Made by a program: the position numbers and the translations under genes
From: Microvirga aerilata
GTDB lineage: Bacteria > Pseudomonadota > Alphaproteobacteria > Rhizobiales > Beijerinckiaceae
Direction of reading: 5' to 3'
Assembly (NCBI RefSeq): GCF_016743775.1
Contig: NZ_JAEQMY010000047.1
Span: 1 to 37,535, forward strand
Length of the DNA: 37,535 bases
Shown: positions 21,908-30,128 of the stretch, piece by piece
How positions within the stretch are numbered: position 1 is the stretch's first letter
Layout: every line of letters starts with the position of its first letter
The notes under the pieces: generated by a model
What the model was told of the DNA's origin: nothing
The model's input: only the letters and a program-made list of their open reading frames with translations
Databases searched by the model: none

Positions 21908-22129
21908 TTACTCCCCGAGCCGCCCGTGGCGGATCTCTGGCTCCACGATGACCTTGTCGCCAAAGCGGCGCTCAATTTCGGATACAGCCTGAGAGGACGC
22001 CTCAATCACGACGCGGCTTGGATTGCCTGCCCCCTTGATGTGAACGCCAGGCACTTGGCGGACCCGCTCCTCAGCTGTCACGGTCTCCAACCGCGCCTCA
22101 CGCCTGATCGCGACTACATAGGTGGCCAA
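21908..22129 (-). CDS. Free-standing subtilisin-prodomain-like protein (73 aa)
   Basis: Start TTG at 22129, six bases after GGGAGGG; the resulting N-terminus MATYVVAIRREAR aligns with MARYVIANRRAGK of the protease encoded just upstream. The middle has VPGVHIKGAGNPSRVVIEAS, and the end GDKVIVEPEIRH matches PDVIVEPEIIH at the end of the protease's own prodomain. So this appears to be a separate copy of the N-terminal prodomain. Prodomains of S8 proteases act as folding chaperones and tight inhibitors (I9 type). The gene follows the protease by 27 bases in the same direction and is almost certainly co-transcribed. No signal peptide is present, matching the protease. The inhibitory role is inferred from the homology only. 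Confidence 0.65.
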   Translation of the reverse strand: MATYVVAIRREARLETVTAEERVRQVPGVHIKGAGNPSRVVIEASSQAVSEIERRFGDKVIVEPEIRHGRLGE

Positions 22130-22156
22130 GACCAACCCTCCCGATATCGGGTCCCA

Positions 22157-23665
22157 CTATACAACAGCTTGTCCTGCAAATGGGATCCCCCGGCCGCAGT
22201 GGGAAGGGGGGAGCCCCACATCCCGCAGGATTGCTCGTAAGATCCCTCTGGCAGCTTGGGATCGACCTATGTCTCTGGGCATGGCCTGGTACCCCGGATC
22301 TCTCGAGAGCACCACGGCCAGTGCCCCGCAGGTAACCGGTGTGGCCATCGAGGTGCCGTCCATCACGGCGTACAGGCCGACAGTGCCATGCCGATCCGGT
22401 ACCGTGGCAATAATCCCGACACCCGGGGCACCGCAGAGAACTTGCGGGCCGTGAGAGGTGAAATTGGCTGCATACAGGTTCTCGCGCCCAAAGAGGGATG
22501 CATCCATAGGCAAACGGGACGCCGATAGGCTCCCCGGTGGGCCCCACCCGGCAAGCCCAAGCGCACTGACTGCGATGGCCTCGGGAAAAGCGGCCGGATA
22601 GTTGACGGGACCCGCGTCATTCCCGGCCGCACAGAGGCAGAGAGTGCCCCGCTCGGCCGCATCGATGATGGCATCATGCACCACCTCCGAGGGCACGGCT
22701 GCCCCAAGGCTCAGGTTGATGAGATCTACGCCGTGGGTCCGGGACAGCGCGTCGATCGCGTTTGCGATGTCGGCGTTGCTGGCGCCGGCCTCGGCAGACG
22801 GGAAAACCCGAGCCGCGAAAAGCTCACATCCGGGAGCGATCCCAGAGTACATGCCCGGGTTTGTCGGTCGTGCCCCGATGGTGCCGGCGACATGGGTACC
22901 GTGGCTGTCGACATCTAGGGTCTGGTCTGCCCCCAGCACGTCGCCGTCGACGAAGGCTCCGACCGCAACCGAATGAGCTAGATCGGGGTGAGGTCCCAAT
23001 CCTGTGTCGGCGACGCCAACACGGATTCCACTCCCGTCAGCCGAACTGACACGATCTATTCCGAGTGCCTGATGCCACCAGCCGAGGGACCCATCGAACG
23101 GAAGCGGCGGACACTCGATCACCTGCTGAAGCCCAGCGCCACGCACGACCACTGACCAGAAGGCGCTGAGAGGCGCTACGACGGCCACTGAGGGCTGATG
23201 CCCCGGAGGGATTCGGAATGGAACCTGGCCGGCCGCATCGGTTTGGCCCGTCACCTCCACCGTTGATCCGAAGCCACGCACGTAGAGTTTCACGGTGGCG
23301 AAGGGGAGCTGCTGGCCACCTCCTGTGACACGGATCACGAATGGGGCCTCGCCAACAGCCGCAGGCGCTGCCTCTTGGCGGCGAAAGGGCACGACGTCCC
23401 GAGGCGGCACCCACTCCCGATAATGAATGATCTCCGGCTCGACGATGACATCTGGAGGAAGCCCCACTCTGTGCGTGGCCATCGCCCCGGCATCGGCTTC
23501 AATGACCATCACGCGTCGGGCCAGCGGATCGTCTGGATCCGTGTCGTGAATGATGGTCGCGAAGGGCATGGTGGCAAGGGCGGTGGCGACCTCCGCCCGT
23601 GAGGCCGCCTTAGCTGCAGCGCTGAATTTTCCGGCACGGCGGTTGGCGATCACATACCGAGCCAT
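22157..23665 (-). CDS. Subtilisin-like (S8) serine protease with prodomain and inserted beta-domain (502 aa)
   Basis: The ATG at 23665 is preceded by a GGGGGG-rich ribosome-binding site; the longer frame to 23737 is rejected because the start used here matches the small prodomain gene. Residues 1-85 are an I9-like prodomain ending VIVEPEIIHY. Residues about 108-180 (FVIRVTGGGQQLPFATVKLY ... TDAAGQVPFRIPPG) look like a transthyretin/carboxypeptidase-regulatory-like beta sandwich between prodomain and catalytic domain. The S8 triad is complete: Asp220 (GVADTGLG), His255 (DSHGTHVAG), Ser439 (DGTSMATP), with oxyanion Asn349 (AAGNDAG). There is no signal peptide, unusual for a subtilase, so it may act in the cytoplasm or be exported by another route. 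Confidence 0.88.
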   Translation of the reverse strand: MARYVIANRRAGKFSAAAKAASRAEVATALATMPFATIIHDTDPDDPLARRVMVIEADAGAMATHRVGLPPDVIVEPEIIHYREWVPPRDVVPFRRQEAAPAAVGEAPFVIRVTGGGQQLPFATVKLYVRGFGSTVEVTGQTDAAGQVPFRIPPGHQPSVAVVAPLSAFWSVVVRGAGLQQVIECPPLPFDGSLGWWHQALGIDRVSSADGSGIRVGVADTGLGPHPDLAHSVAVGAFVDGDVLGADQTLDVDSHGTHVAGTIGARPTNPGMYSGIAPGCELFAARVFPSAEAGASNADIANAIDALSRTHGVDLINLSLGAAVPSEVVHDAIIDAAERGTLCLCAAGNDAGPVNYPAAFPEAIAVSALGLAGWGPPGSLSASRLPMDASLFGRENLYAANFTSHGPQVLCGAPGVGIIATVPDRHGTVGLYAVMDGTSMATPVTCGALAVVLSRDPGYQAMPRDIGRSQAARGILRAILRDVGLPPSHCGRGIPFAGQAVV

Positions 23666-24034
23666 CTTTCCCCCCTGGTCGTCCGATTTCGGTGGGCAGG
23701 ACGGGGCAAGTAAGCCGCGTGCCGTCACTGCGTTCAATCATGAGACCTTACCACAGCGGTGTCACTGTCAGTAAGGCGCACATCGGCTGGCGGGGTAAAC
23801 CGGATTTTGAACACGCAAATACCAGAAACGGTGCCAATATCCGAAAATATCTACATACTTACCGGACGTTGACAGGATGTAGACTATCAATTTCTGACAG
23901 GAGCTACCCGCAGGGACTGCTTAAGCGGCTGCACATTCTGACAAGACGATAAAAAGGTCTGCTTACCGGTGCACTCCAGAATTTCGGTCTACTTCCGGAG
24001 TGTGCAAAAAAGAGACATCCGGGCGACACCTCCG
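23666..24034. other. Intergenic region upstream of the protease operon
   Basis: Relatively AT-rich, no gene. It must carry the minus-strand promoter of the protease operon. A plus-strand TTGACA occurs at 23869-23874 but no gene follows it on that strand. Confidence 0.4.
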
Positions 24035-24559
24035 TCACGATGAACCACACTCTTGTAGAGGTATATTCGCGGATGGTTGTTCAAGAAAAGTTCCAAGTTC
24101 GTCGGGGAACTCCTCTATCAGGCGCTTGGAGAGAAAGGCGCGGCGGTGTCCCGGGGGCTGCTCGCCAGGACGGTTCATCAATACTCCAAACGGCTCGTAA
24201 CCGAACCTGATGTAGAAACGTTCGGCTCTTGCGCTGGAAGTATCAAGCCATGCGCCGTGGCAGCCGCGTGATCGGGCGATGGTCTCAGCCTCAGTCATGA
24301 GCCTTGCTCCAAGTCCTTGGCCCCGAAGCGCCTCTGCTACCCAGAGCATCTTCACAAGAAGCCAGCCGTAGGATGTCGAGCCGACTAGGCCGCCGACCAT
24401 GCTCCCCTGAAAGTCCCGCGCGACCAGCGTGAGGGACTTTCCGTCGCCGGGAGGCGTGTTCTGACGAAGTGCTGCGAGAAGTTCGCGCTCAACCTCGTCG
24501 GCGAAGGTTCCGTTCGGATCCTCCTCCAGCATTATCGTGATCGAGGTAGAATTCGACAT
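24035..24559 (-). CDS. GNAT-family N-acetyltransferase (174 aa)
   Basis: The ATG at 24559 gives MSNSTSITIMLEEDPNG; a longer in-frame start to 24616 is less likely. The acetyl-CoA-binding motif A is clear: MLWVAEALRGQGLGARLMTE (Arg-x2-Gly-x-Gly), followed by EAETIARSRGCHGAWLDTSS and ARAERFYIRFGYEPFG (motif B with Tyr/Phe). The preceding strand with GGLVGSTSYGWLLVK is also typical. This subgroup ('GTFADEVERELLAALRQ...') often acetylates small molecules or amino groups of antibiotics, but the substrate is unknown. It stands between the protease operon and the ABC operon on the same strand, 72 bases after the glycosidase stop. Confidence 0.8.
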   Translation of the reverse strand: MSNSTSITIMLEEDPNGTFADEVERELLAALRQNTPPGDGKSLTLVARDFQGSMVGGLVGSTSYGWLLVKMLWVAEALRGQGLGARLMTEAETIARSRGCHGAWLDTSSARAERFYIRFGYEPFGVLMNRPGEQPPGHRRAFLSKRLIEEFPDELGTFLEQPSANIPLQECGSS

Positions 24560-24631
24560 GTCATTCCAAATCTCATGATCCGGCTCGCGTGACATGCAGA
24601 GCGGGCCATTAAACATGGCAAGTAGGATGCA

Positions 24632-25927
24632 TCATCTACCTTCCACGAGCCTATTGCGTCCGCTCAGAACAAGGTACGCAGCTGCGGTCCATGAGAAGCT
24701 ATCGCCGCCGAGGCCCTCTCCGGTGGTTGGATCGAAATATTCGCAGAATCCGGCGTTCTCGATAGCACGGACCGTGGTCTGCTCGATCCGGCGGGCGAGG
24801 TCTTCGGCCCCGTTCAAGCGAAGACCATCCGTGATGAGCCAATTGATGACGGCCCAGACCGGGCCGCGCCAATAGCGTTTTGGCTCAAAGGCGTGCGAGA
24901 AGGCTGGTGCCGACGGGACGCCGACGACCATCCTGTCGAGCCAGCGCTCAATCTCCGCCATGACAGCGCCTCGCTGCGCGTCATCAAGGGACACTGCAAC
25001 AAGCGGAATGAAGCCCGCTTGCGTCGGCGTTTCGATGTCATTTCCTGAGATCAGATCCAGAGAGAGAAAGCGGGATAGGCTTGGACGCCAGCGGCGAATG
25101 AGACCGTCCTGCAGCTTGGTATGCATCTGCGCCAGCTCGGCTTTGTCGCCCTCGGTTCCCAGCGTCTCTGCCAGATGCATGAGATCGGCCGTGGCCCGTG
25201 CAAGGATCGCGGTCATCTGGACATCGGCCACCTTGAAGGGTGCTTTCGCCCATTGCCGCTTTGGATTCCAGTCGCAATCCCGATAGACATCGACGAGATG
25301 GATGAAGCGCTGATAGTCCTCGTCGCGCGGGCGCATGGAGGCATCCACGTGACCCGTGTCCTTGCGGCGGATCGTGGTTGTCGTGCTAGTGGGCACGCGG
25401 GCAAGCGCGTCGTCCCAGGCCGGCGAGTTGTCGCTGCCGCTCTCCCAGGGGTGTAGAATCGACACCAGCCCGAGACCGTCCGGATCCCGTGCTTCAAGCC
25501 ACCAGCGGTGCGAGCGTAGGGCCGCCTGAAACAGCGTCTTCGTCCTCGTCTCGGCATTGGTTATGGCGCTTGCAAGAGCAGCCTCGTGAACATGGCGCAG
25601 AGCCATGCCGAAAACCGGCGGCTGGGTGATGCCGGAGGTTGGAATTCGGTGCCGCGTCCCCCACACGTCAGGACCTGGGAAATAGGTATCGCTTGGAGCA
25701 TGAAACACGATGTGCGGGATCATGCCGTCGTCCCACTGACCTTCGGTCAAGCGCTCAAGCTCGCGATAGGCCCGGTCCACGTCGAAGGTGGCAAATCCCA
25801 TGGCCACAAAGGCGGAGTCCCAGTTCCATTGGAACGGATAGAGCCGGTCTGTCGGTACCGTGTAGCCGCCGCGATCGTTGCGCGCGAGAACGGCGTGTGC
25901 GCCCTCTTCCATGCGGAGTGTGGTCAT
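24632..25927 (-). CDS. GH63-like glycoside hydrolase, possible glucosyl-/mannosylglycerate hydrolase (431 aa)
   Basis: The ATG at 25927 follows AAGGATG. The sequence is an (alpha/alpha)6-barrel glycosidase related to GH63 (MGH1/YgjK-like): LYPFQWNWDSAFVAMG near the N-terminus, EGQWDDGMIPHIVF, the likely acid in ILHPWESGSDNSPAWD (about Asp166), KRYWRGPVWAVINWLI, and the C-terminal likely base in NAGFCEYFDPTTGEG. The arrangement is like mannosylglycerate and glucosylglycerate hydrolases, which split these compatible solutes to sugar and glycerate. No signal peptide is present, so it acts in the cytoplasm on sugar brought in by the transporter encoded directly upstream (18-24 bases away). The substrate is inferred; other alpha-glucosides are possible. 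Confidence 0.75.
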   Translation of the reverse strand: MTTLRMEEGAHAVLARNDRGGYTVPTDRLYPFQWNWDSAFVAMGFATFDVDRAYRELERLTEGQWDDGMIPHIVFHAPSDTYFPGPDVWGTRHRIPTSGITQPPVFGMALRHVHEAALASAITNAETRTKTLFQAALRSHRWWLEARDPDGLGLVSILHPWESGSDNSPAWDDALARVPTSTTTTIRRKDTGHVDASMRPRDEDYQRFIHLVDVYRDCDWNPKRQWAKAPFKVADVQMTAILARATADLMHLAETLGTEGDKAELAQMHTKLQDGLIRRWRPSLSRFLSLDLISGNDIETPTQAGFIPLVAVSLDDAQRGAVMAEIERWLDRMVVGVPSAPAFSHAFEPKRYWRGPVWAVINWLITDGLRLNGAEDLARRIEQTTVRAIENAGFCEYFDPTTGEGLGGDSFSWTAAAYLVLSGRNRLVEGR

Positions 25928-25951
25928 TCTCAAACATCCTTCAAGTCAGGC

Positions 25952-26995
25952 TCAGGCGATGGCCCGTCCGGTGATGCTGTCGATCCAGGTCACCCGGGTG
26001 GGATCGACCGTAAGGCCCACGCGTTGGCCAGCATTCACTTTCGCAATCGGCGGTGCGACGATGCGAGCGGACTGGCCATCGATGGAGCCTGTCAGGAGCA
26101 GGTGCGAGCCCATCGGCTCCACGACCCGGATATCGAACGGAATTCCGGAGCCATCGGGCGAAAGGCTCGCGTCCTCGCCACGCAACCCGAGCTCGATGTC
26201 CTTGCTCGTCGCAGGACATGGCAGAGCGGCGTCACCGATGCGCGCCGTCCCTTGGCTGCATTGGACTTTGATGAAGTTCATGGGCGGCGAGCCGATGAAC
26301 CCGCCGACGAAGCGAGTTGCGGGTGTTGCGTAGATCTCAAGCGGCGAGCCTATCTGGTCGATTTTGCCGCCGTACATCACCGCAATGCGGTCGGCGAGGC
26401 CCATAGCCTCCGTCTGGTCGTGCGTGACATAGATCGTGGTCGTTCCCGCCTCGCGCAGGACGGCCTTCAGTTCCGTGCGCATCTCGAGCCGCAGGAGAGC
26501 GTCGAGATTGGAGAGGGGCTCGTCCATGAGCAGCACGGCGGGCTCGACGGCCAGCGCCCGGGCCACCGCCACGCGTTGGCGCTGGCCTCCCGAGAGCTTT
26601 GCCGGATAGCGGTCGAGGTAGCTTTCGATATGGAGAAGGGCTGCCGCACGCTCCACCTTGCGCTTGACCTCCGTCTGCTGTGCCTTCTGCATCCGCAGGC
26701 CGAAGGCGACGTTCTCGAACACGGTCATATGCGGAAAAACAGCATAGTTCTGAAAAACCATCGCGAGACCGCGCTTACGGGGGGCGAGGTTGCTCACATC
26801 CTGTCCGCCGATGACGATGCGGCCTGAGGTCTGAGTCTCAAGGCCGGCAATGATACGCAAGAGCGTGGTCTTACCGCAGCCTGAGGGGCCAAGGAGGGCT
26901 ACGAACTCGCCGTCATTCACGGTGAGCGAGACCTCCTGCAGGGCGCGGAAGGTGCCGAATTCCTTAACGACCCGGTCGATGACAATATCAGCCAT
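25952..26995 (-). CDS. Sugar ABC transporter ATP-binding protein, MalK/UgpC type (347 aa)
   Basis: Start ATG at 26995 (MADIVIDRVVKEFG); the longer frame overlaps the permease gene. All ATPase motifs are present: Walker A GPSGCGKTT, Q-loop VFQNYAVFPH, signature LSGGQRQRVAVARAL, Walker B VLLMDEPLSNLDA, H-loop YVTHDQTEA. The C-terminal 110 residues form the TOBE domain characteristic of the MalK/UgpC (CUT1) group, which energises import of di- and oligosaccharides or glycosides. The gene follows the second permease by about ten bases and precedes the glycosidase, so all are in one operon. Confidence 0.92.
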   Translation of the reverse strand: MADIVIDRVVKEFGTFRALQEVSLTVNDGEFVALLGPSGCGKTTLLRIIAGLETQTSGRIVIGGQDVSNLAPRKRGLAMVFQNYAVFPHMTVFENVAFGLRMQKAQQTEVKRKVERAAALLHIESYLDRYPAKLSGGQRQRVAVARALAVEPAVLLMDEPLSNLDALLRLEMRTELKAVLREAGTTTIYVTHDQTEAMGLADRIAVMYGGKIDQIGSPLEIYATPATRFVGGFIGSPPMNFIKVQCSQGTARIGDAALPCPATSKDIELGLRGEDASLSPDGSGIPFDIRVVEPMGSHLLLTGSIDGQSARIVAPPIAKVNAGQRVGLTVDPTRVTWIDSITGRAIA

Positions 26996-27006
26996 GGGGT
27001 GATCCC

Positions 27007-27867
27007 TTATTTGCTGGCAATGCCCCACACCGCGAACAGGTAGCGTCTCACGGCGAAGATGAAGAGCATGGAGGGGATGATGAGGATGAAGCCTCCGGCG
27101 AAGCGGTAATGGAGCGGGCTCTCGGCGAGAATCCGGAGCAGATACGCGGTGAGCGTCCGCTCGCGCACGGTGAGGATCGAGGCGGCGAACACCTCGTTCC
27201 AGGAGATCACGAAGGCGAAGATGGCGGTTGCGGCAAGACCCGGGAGCGCCAGCGGCAGAACCACCTTCATGAAGGCTTGGAAGCGCGTGCAGCCGAACAC
27301 CCAGGCGGCTTCCTCGTACTCGCGTGGGATGCCCATGAAGAGGCTTTGCGTGACGAGCGCCGCGAACGGCAGCGCCAGCACCGTGTGAATGAGGGAGACG
27401 CCGAAGGGCGTGTCGTAGAGGCCGAGGCGGATGAAGGAGACCGTGAGCGGCAGTGCCAGGATGGCGAGCGGGAAAGCGCGGGTGAGGAGCACGAGCAACC
27501 GGTAGGCATTCTGCCCGCGGAAGCTGTAGCGCGCCAGCGCATAGCCCGCCGGGGCTCCCAACAGGACAGAGAATAACACCGTGAGCCCAGCAGCGATAAG
27601 CGAGTTGACGAGCGCATTGAACACGCCCTCGATGGAGAGAAACTGCGTCATGGCCGCAAGTGACAGGTCCGCAGGCCAGATTGTCTTCGGCCAGCGGAAC
27701 ACGCCGAGCCTTCCGCCGAAGGCGCCAAGCGCCACGAAGTAGATAGGCACGAGAACCCAGGCCAGCAGCACCGCAAGCCCTGTCCAGAGCAGCAGGCGCC
27801 GGGCGGAGGGTAGAGCCATGCTCCGGCTCTTCGTCGTTTGTGGGATTTCGGCAGCTTGAATGGTCAT
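27007..27867 (-). CDS. Sugar ABC transporter permease, MalG type (286 aa)
   Basis: Six predicted transmembrane helices, the first after a 25-residue polar N-terminus (LLLWTGLAVLLAWVLVPIYF). The cytoplasmic coupling loop has the EAA motif: EEAAWVFGCTRFQAFMKVVL followed by PLALPGL, which contacts the ATPase. The final helices and WGIASK end are typical for MalG/LacG-type CUT1 permeases. The start ATG overlaps the stop of the preceding permease in an ATGA junction (27864-27867), so translation is coupled. Confidence 0.9.
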   Translation of the reverse strand: MTIQAAEIPQTTKSRSMALPSARRLLLWTGLAVLLAWVLVPIYFVALGAFGGRLGVFRWPKTIWPADLSLAAMTQFLSIEGVFNALVNSLIAAGLTVLFSVLLGAPAGYALARYSFRGQNAYRLLVLLTRAFPLAILALPLTVSFIRLGLYDTPFGVSLIHTVLALPFAALVTQSLFMGIPREYEEAAWVFGCTRFQAFMKVVLPLALPGLAATAIFAFVISWNEVFAASILTVRERTLTAYLLRILAESPLHYRFAGGFILIIPSMLFIFAVRRYLFAVWGIASK

Positions 27868-28715
27868 GGGAGCTGCTCCGGGCGTGTTCTCAGGACGCGT
27901 AAGTAAACGGCCGTCGCGGCGAGCGAGATCGCCATGATGAGCACCGCGTAGGCTGCGGCGACGCCGTAGTTCTGGTTGTCGTTCTGCCAGACATAGGCCT
28001 CTCCGGCGAGGACGGGGAAGTTGCGCCCGCCGAGCGCGTAGACGACCGCGAAAACCTCGAAGGCGAGCACTGTGCGCAGGATCAGCGCCGATTGCAGGCT
28101 GGGCTTCAGGAGCGGCAGGGTGATCCTCATGAACCGTGTCCAGGGCTTTGCACCGAAAATCTCGGCGGCTTCGGAAAACTCCTTCGGGATCAGCTGCAGC
28201 CCTGCGATCAAGATCACCAGCACAATGGCTGTCGCACGCCAGAGCTCAGCAAGAACGATGGCGAAGAACAGCGCCCAGGGTGTCTCCTGCGACAGCCAGC
28301 CGACCGGACCCTGAATGAGCCCAAGGGCATAAAGGGCCGAGTTCAAGTAGCCCGTGTTCTGAAGCAGCGCGAGCCAGGCGAGCCCCGCGGCCAGATCCGA
28401 GATGCCGAGCGGTATGGTGAGCACCCACAACACCAGATCGCGCCCCTTGTCGAGTTTCGTCACCATAGTGGCCATGGCGAGGGCCAGCACGACCTGGAGC
28501 GGCACCACCACGAGGGTGAGCAGGAAGGTATTGCGCACAGCAAGCGAGAAGTTCAGGTCGCCAGCCATGCGTTGGTAGTTCTCCAGCGAGAAGCCGTCGC
28601 CTGCCGAGAACGACAACCAAATCGTCTGGACGAGCGGCACGAGGAACAGCGCGCCTAGGAAGACGACCGAGGGCGCGATCAGCGCATAGGGAATCCAGGA
28701 TGTACGCGCAGGCAT
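27864..28715 (-). CDS. Sugar ABC transporter permease, MalF type (283 aa)
   Basis: The ATG at 28715 (MPARTSWIPYALIAPSVVFL) has a GGAG site eight bases upstream, preferred over the ATG at 28730. Six transmembrane helices are visible, and the EAA loop reads EFSEAAEIFGAKPWTRFMRI TLPLLKPSL (space marks a line split only). It pairs with the MalG-type permease to form the membrane channel of the importer. It follows the binding-protein gene after a terminator-like hairpin, so its expression may be attenuated relative to the binding protein. Confidence 0.9.
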   Translation of the reverse strand: MPARTSWIPYALIAPSVVFLGALFLVPLVQTIWLSFSAGDGFSLENYQRMAGDLNFSLAVRNTFLLTLVVVPLQVVLALAMATMVTKLDKGRDLVLWVLTIPLGISDLAAGLAWLALLQNTGYLNSALYALGLIQGPVGWLSQETPWALFFAIVLAELWRATAIVLVILIAGLQLIPKEFSEAAEIFGAKPWTRFMRITLPLLKPSLQSALILRTVLAFEVFAVVYALGGRNFPVLAGEAYVWQNDNQNYGVAAAYAVLIMAISLAATAVYLRVLRTRPEQLP

Positions 28716-28732
28716 GACAGCCGCTCCCATGG

Positions 28733-28770
28733 GGAAGAAAAGGCCCAGCGAACCGACGTTCTCTGGGCCT
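28733..28770 (-). terminator. Intrinsic terminator/attenuator between the binding-protein and permease genes
   Basis: On the minus strand GGCCCAG (28769-28763), 14-base loop, CTGGGCC (28748-28742), then TTTTCTTC. It lies 9 bases after the binding-protein stop and before the permease start, a usual way to make more binding protein than membrane subunits. Confidence 0.75.
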
Positions 28771-28777
28771 GGGACTG

Positions 28778-30061
28778 TTACTGTACGGAGCAGGTGCCTT
28801 GGCTCGGCTTGTCAGGAGCCCAGCACGGTGCGCCGGTGTCCTTCATGAGCGTATCAAGAACTTTGGCCTGGGCTTCGAGCACGTCCTTGACCGGTTCGTT
28901 GCGCAGCACGATACGCTGGAAGGTGTCGGTATAGACCTTGTTGAACTCGCCGCCCTTCGCGCCGAGGCCTACGGGCAGGAGCGAGACGAGTGCATCCTTG
29001 GTGTTCTGCGTCGCAGCGACTGCGCCGGCGAGCAGCTTGATGCCGGGCGCGAGGTTCGGCGGTAGCTCCGCCTTGACCACCGGGAAGAAGCCAACTTCGG
29101 CAGCGGTTGCGAGCTGCGTCTCGGGCTTGGTCATGTGCTCGATCAGCGCCACGGCGCCCGCGCGGTTCGGTGCATCCTTCGGGATGGCAAGACCGGCGAT
29201 CACCGGCATGTAGCCGCGCCCCTTCGGGCCGGCTGGCGCTGGGAACGCCACGAATTGATCCGGTTGCAGCGTAAGCGCCTCCTTCACGCGGGCGATGTGA
29301 TCCCACGCAATCCAGACCTCACCGGCCAGCAGAGGCTCCTGCATGAAGTTGTAGTTGGTGGAGTTGGGGCTCGAGACCGCCCATAATTCCTTTAGGGCGT
29401 TCCAACCGGCCTCGGCATCTGCCGACTTGAAGGTCGTGACCACGCCGCCTGTAAAGGATGGATAGAAATAGCCTTGGAAGAAGCGTGGCAGAAGACCTGT
29501 GGGACCAGCCGGTAAGCCGATCCGGCGCTTGCCGGTCTTATCGACGATATTCTTGCCCCATTGCTGCAGCTGCGCATAGGTGAGGCTGTTCACGTCTGCA
29601 CCCGGCGGCAGATATTGCAGCGCCTGCTTGTTGGCGACCATCACGTAGGTGGCCTGCATCCACGGGATGTACTGCTGCTGGTTCGTTCCGAGCTTGCCGA
29701 GTTCCATCAGATTGGCCGGAATGCCTCGATCCGTCAGCTTCGCAGCGACATCATCGATGGGCTGGAGATCGGCAGGAACATGGGGCTGCAATTCGCCGTG
29801 CAAGGCGCCGACGACACTCGCGGTGCGCTTGCCGGCCTGGGTTTCGGCCTTCATGCGGACAGCGAAGGCCGGAGGCTCGTCCACTACGTAAGTGGTTTTG
29901 CCGGACAGGCCCTTCAGCAGAACCTCACGAACTTTCGTGGCTTCCTCGATCGGGCGAAGCTGGGTCGAGTAGAAGATGGTTTCCTGCGCCTGAGCGACGG
30001 TCAGCCCCCCGAAAAGGGCGGCCGCGGCGGCAATGGCGCGAAGCGATACCGGATGCGTCAT
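28778..30061 (-). CDS. Extracellular solute-binding protein of a sugar-type ABC importer (427 aa)
   Basis: Signal peptide at residues 1-25 (MTHPVSLRAIAAAAALFGGL, cleavage near VAQAQE). The rest is a family-1-type solute-binding protein: TIFYSTQLRPIEEATKVREV at the start (first beta strand), AGKRTASVVGALHGELQPHV, DQFVAFPAPAGPKGRGYMPV, GLAIPKDAPNRAGAVALIEH typical of this fold, and a Cys-containing C-terminus (GAPCWAPDKPSQGTCSV) that may form a disulfide. Placed first after the regulator and before both permeases, it is the periplasmic receptor of the importer. The ligand is unknown; the downstream glycosidase suggests a glycoside such as glucosylglycerate. Confidence 0.88.
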   Translation of the reverse strand: MTHPVSLRAIAAAAALFGGLTVAQAQETIFYSTQLRPIEEATKVREVLLKGLSGKTTYVVDEPPAFAVRMKAETQAGKRTASVVGALHGELQPHVPADLQPIDDVAAKLTDRGIPANLMELGKLGTNQQQYIPWMQATYVMVANKQALQYLPPGADVNSLTYAQLQQWGKNIVDKTGKRRIGLPAGPTGLLPRFFQGYFYPSFTGGVVTTFKSADAEAGWNALKELWAVSSPNSTNYNFMQEPLLAGEVWIAWDHIARVKEALTLQPDQFVAFPAPAGPKGRGYMPVIAGLAIPKDAPNRAGAVALIEHMTKPETQLATAAEVGFFPVVKAELPPNLAPGIKLLAGAVAATQNTKDALVSLLPVGLGAKGGEFNKVYTDTFQRIVLRNEPVKDVLEAQAKVLDTLMKDTGAPCWAPDKPSQGTCSVQ

Positions 30062-30128
30062 TTCCTTCCTCCATCGGTCCCTTCTTGATGCCGCTCGACC
30101 CGGGGCCGGAAGGTCGAGGGCATTGGGC

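Noticed and set aside
22140..22151. Palindrome CCCGATATCGGG between the protease and prodomain genes
   Set aside because: It overlaps the ribosome-binding site of the small gene and is short; no regulator is linked to it.
23869..23897. TTGACA promoter-like element on the plus strand
   Set aside because: No fitting -10 element at 16-18 bases and no gene downstream on that strand.
25586..26827. A 413-codon plus-strand frame opposite the ABC operon
   Set aside because: It crosses the hydrolase and ATPase genes antisense, has no ribosome-binding site and no recognisable domain.
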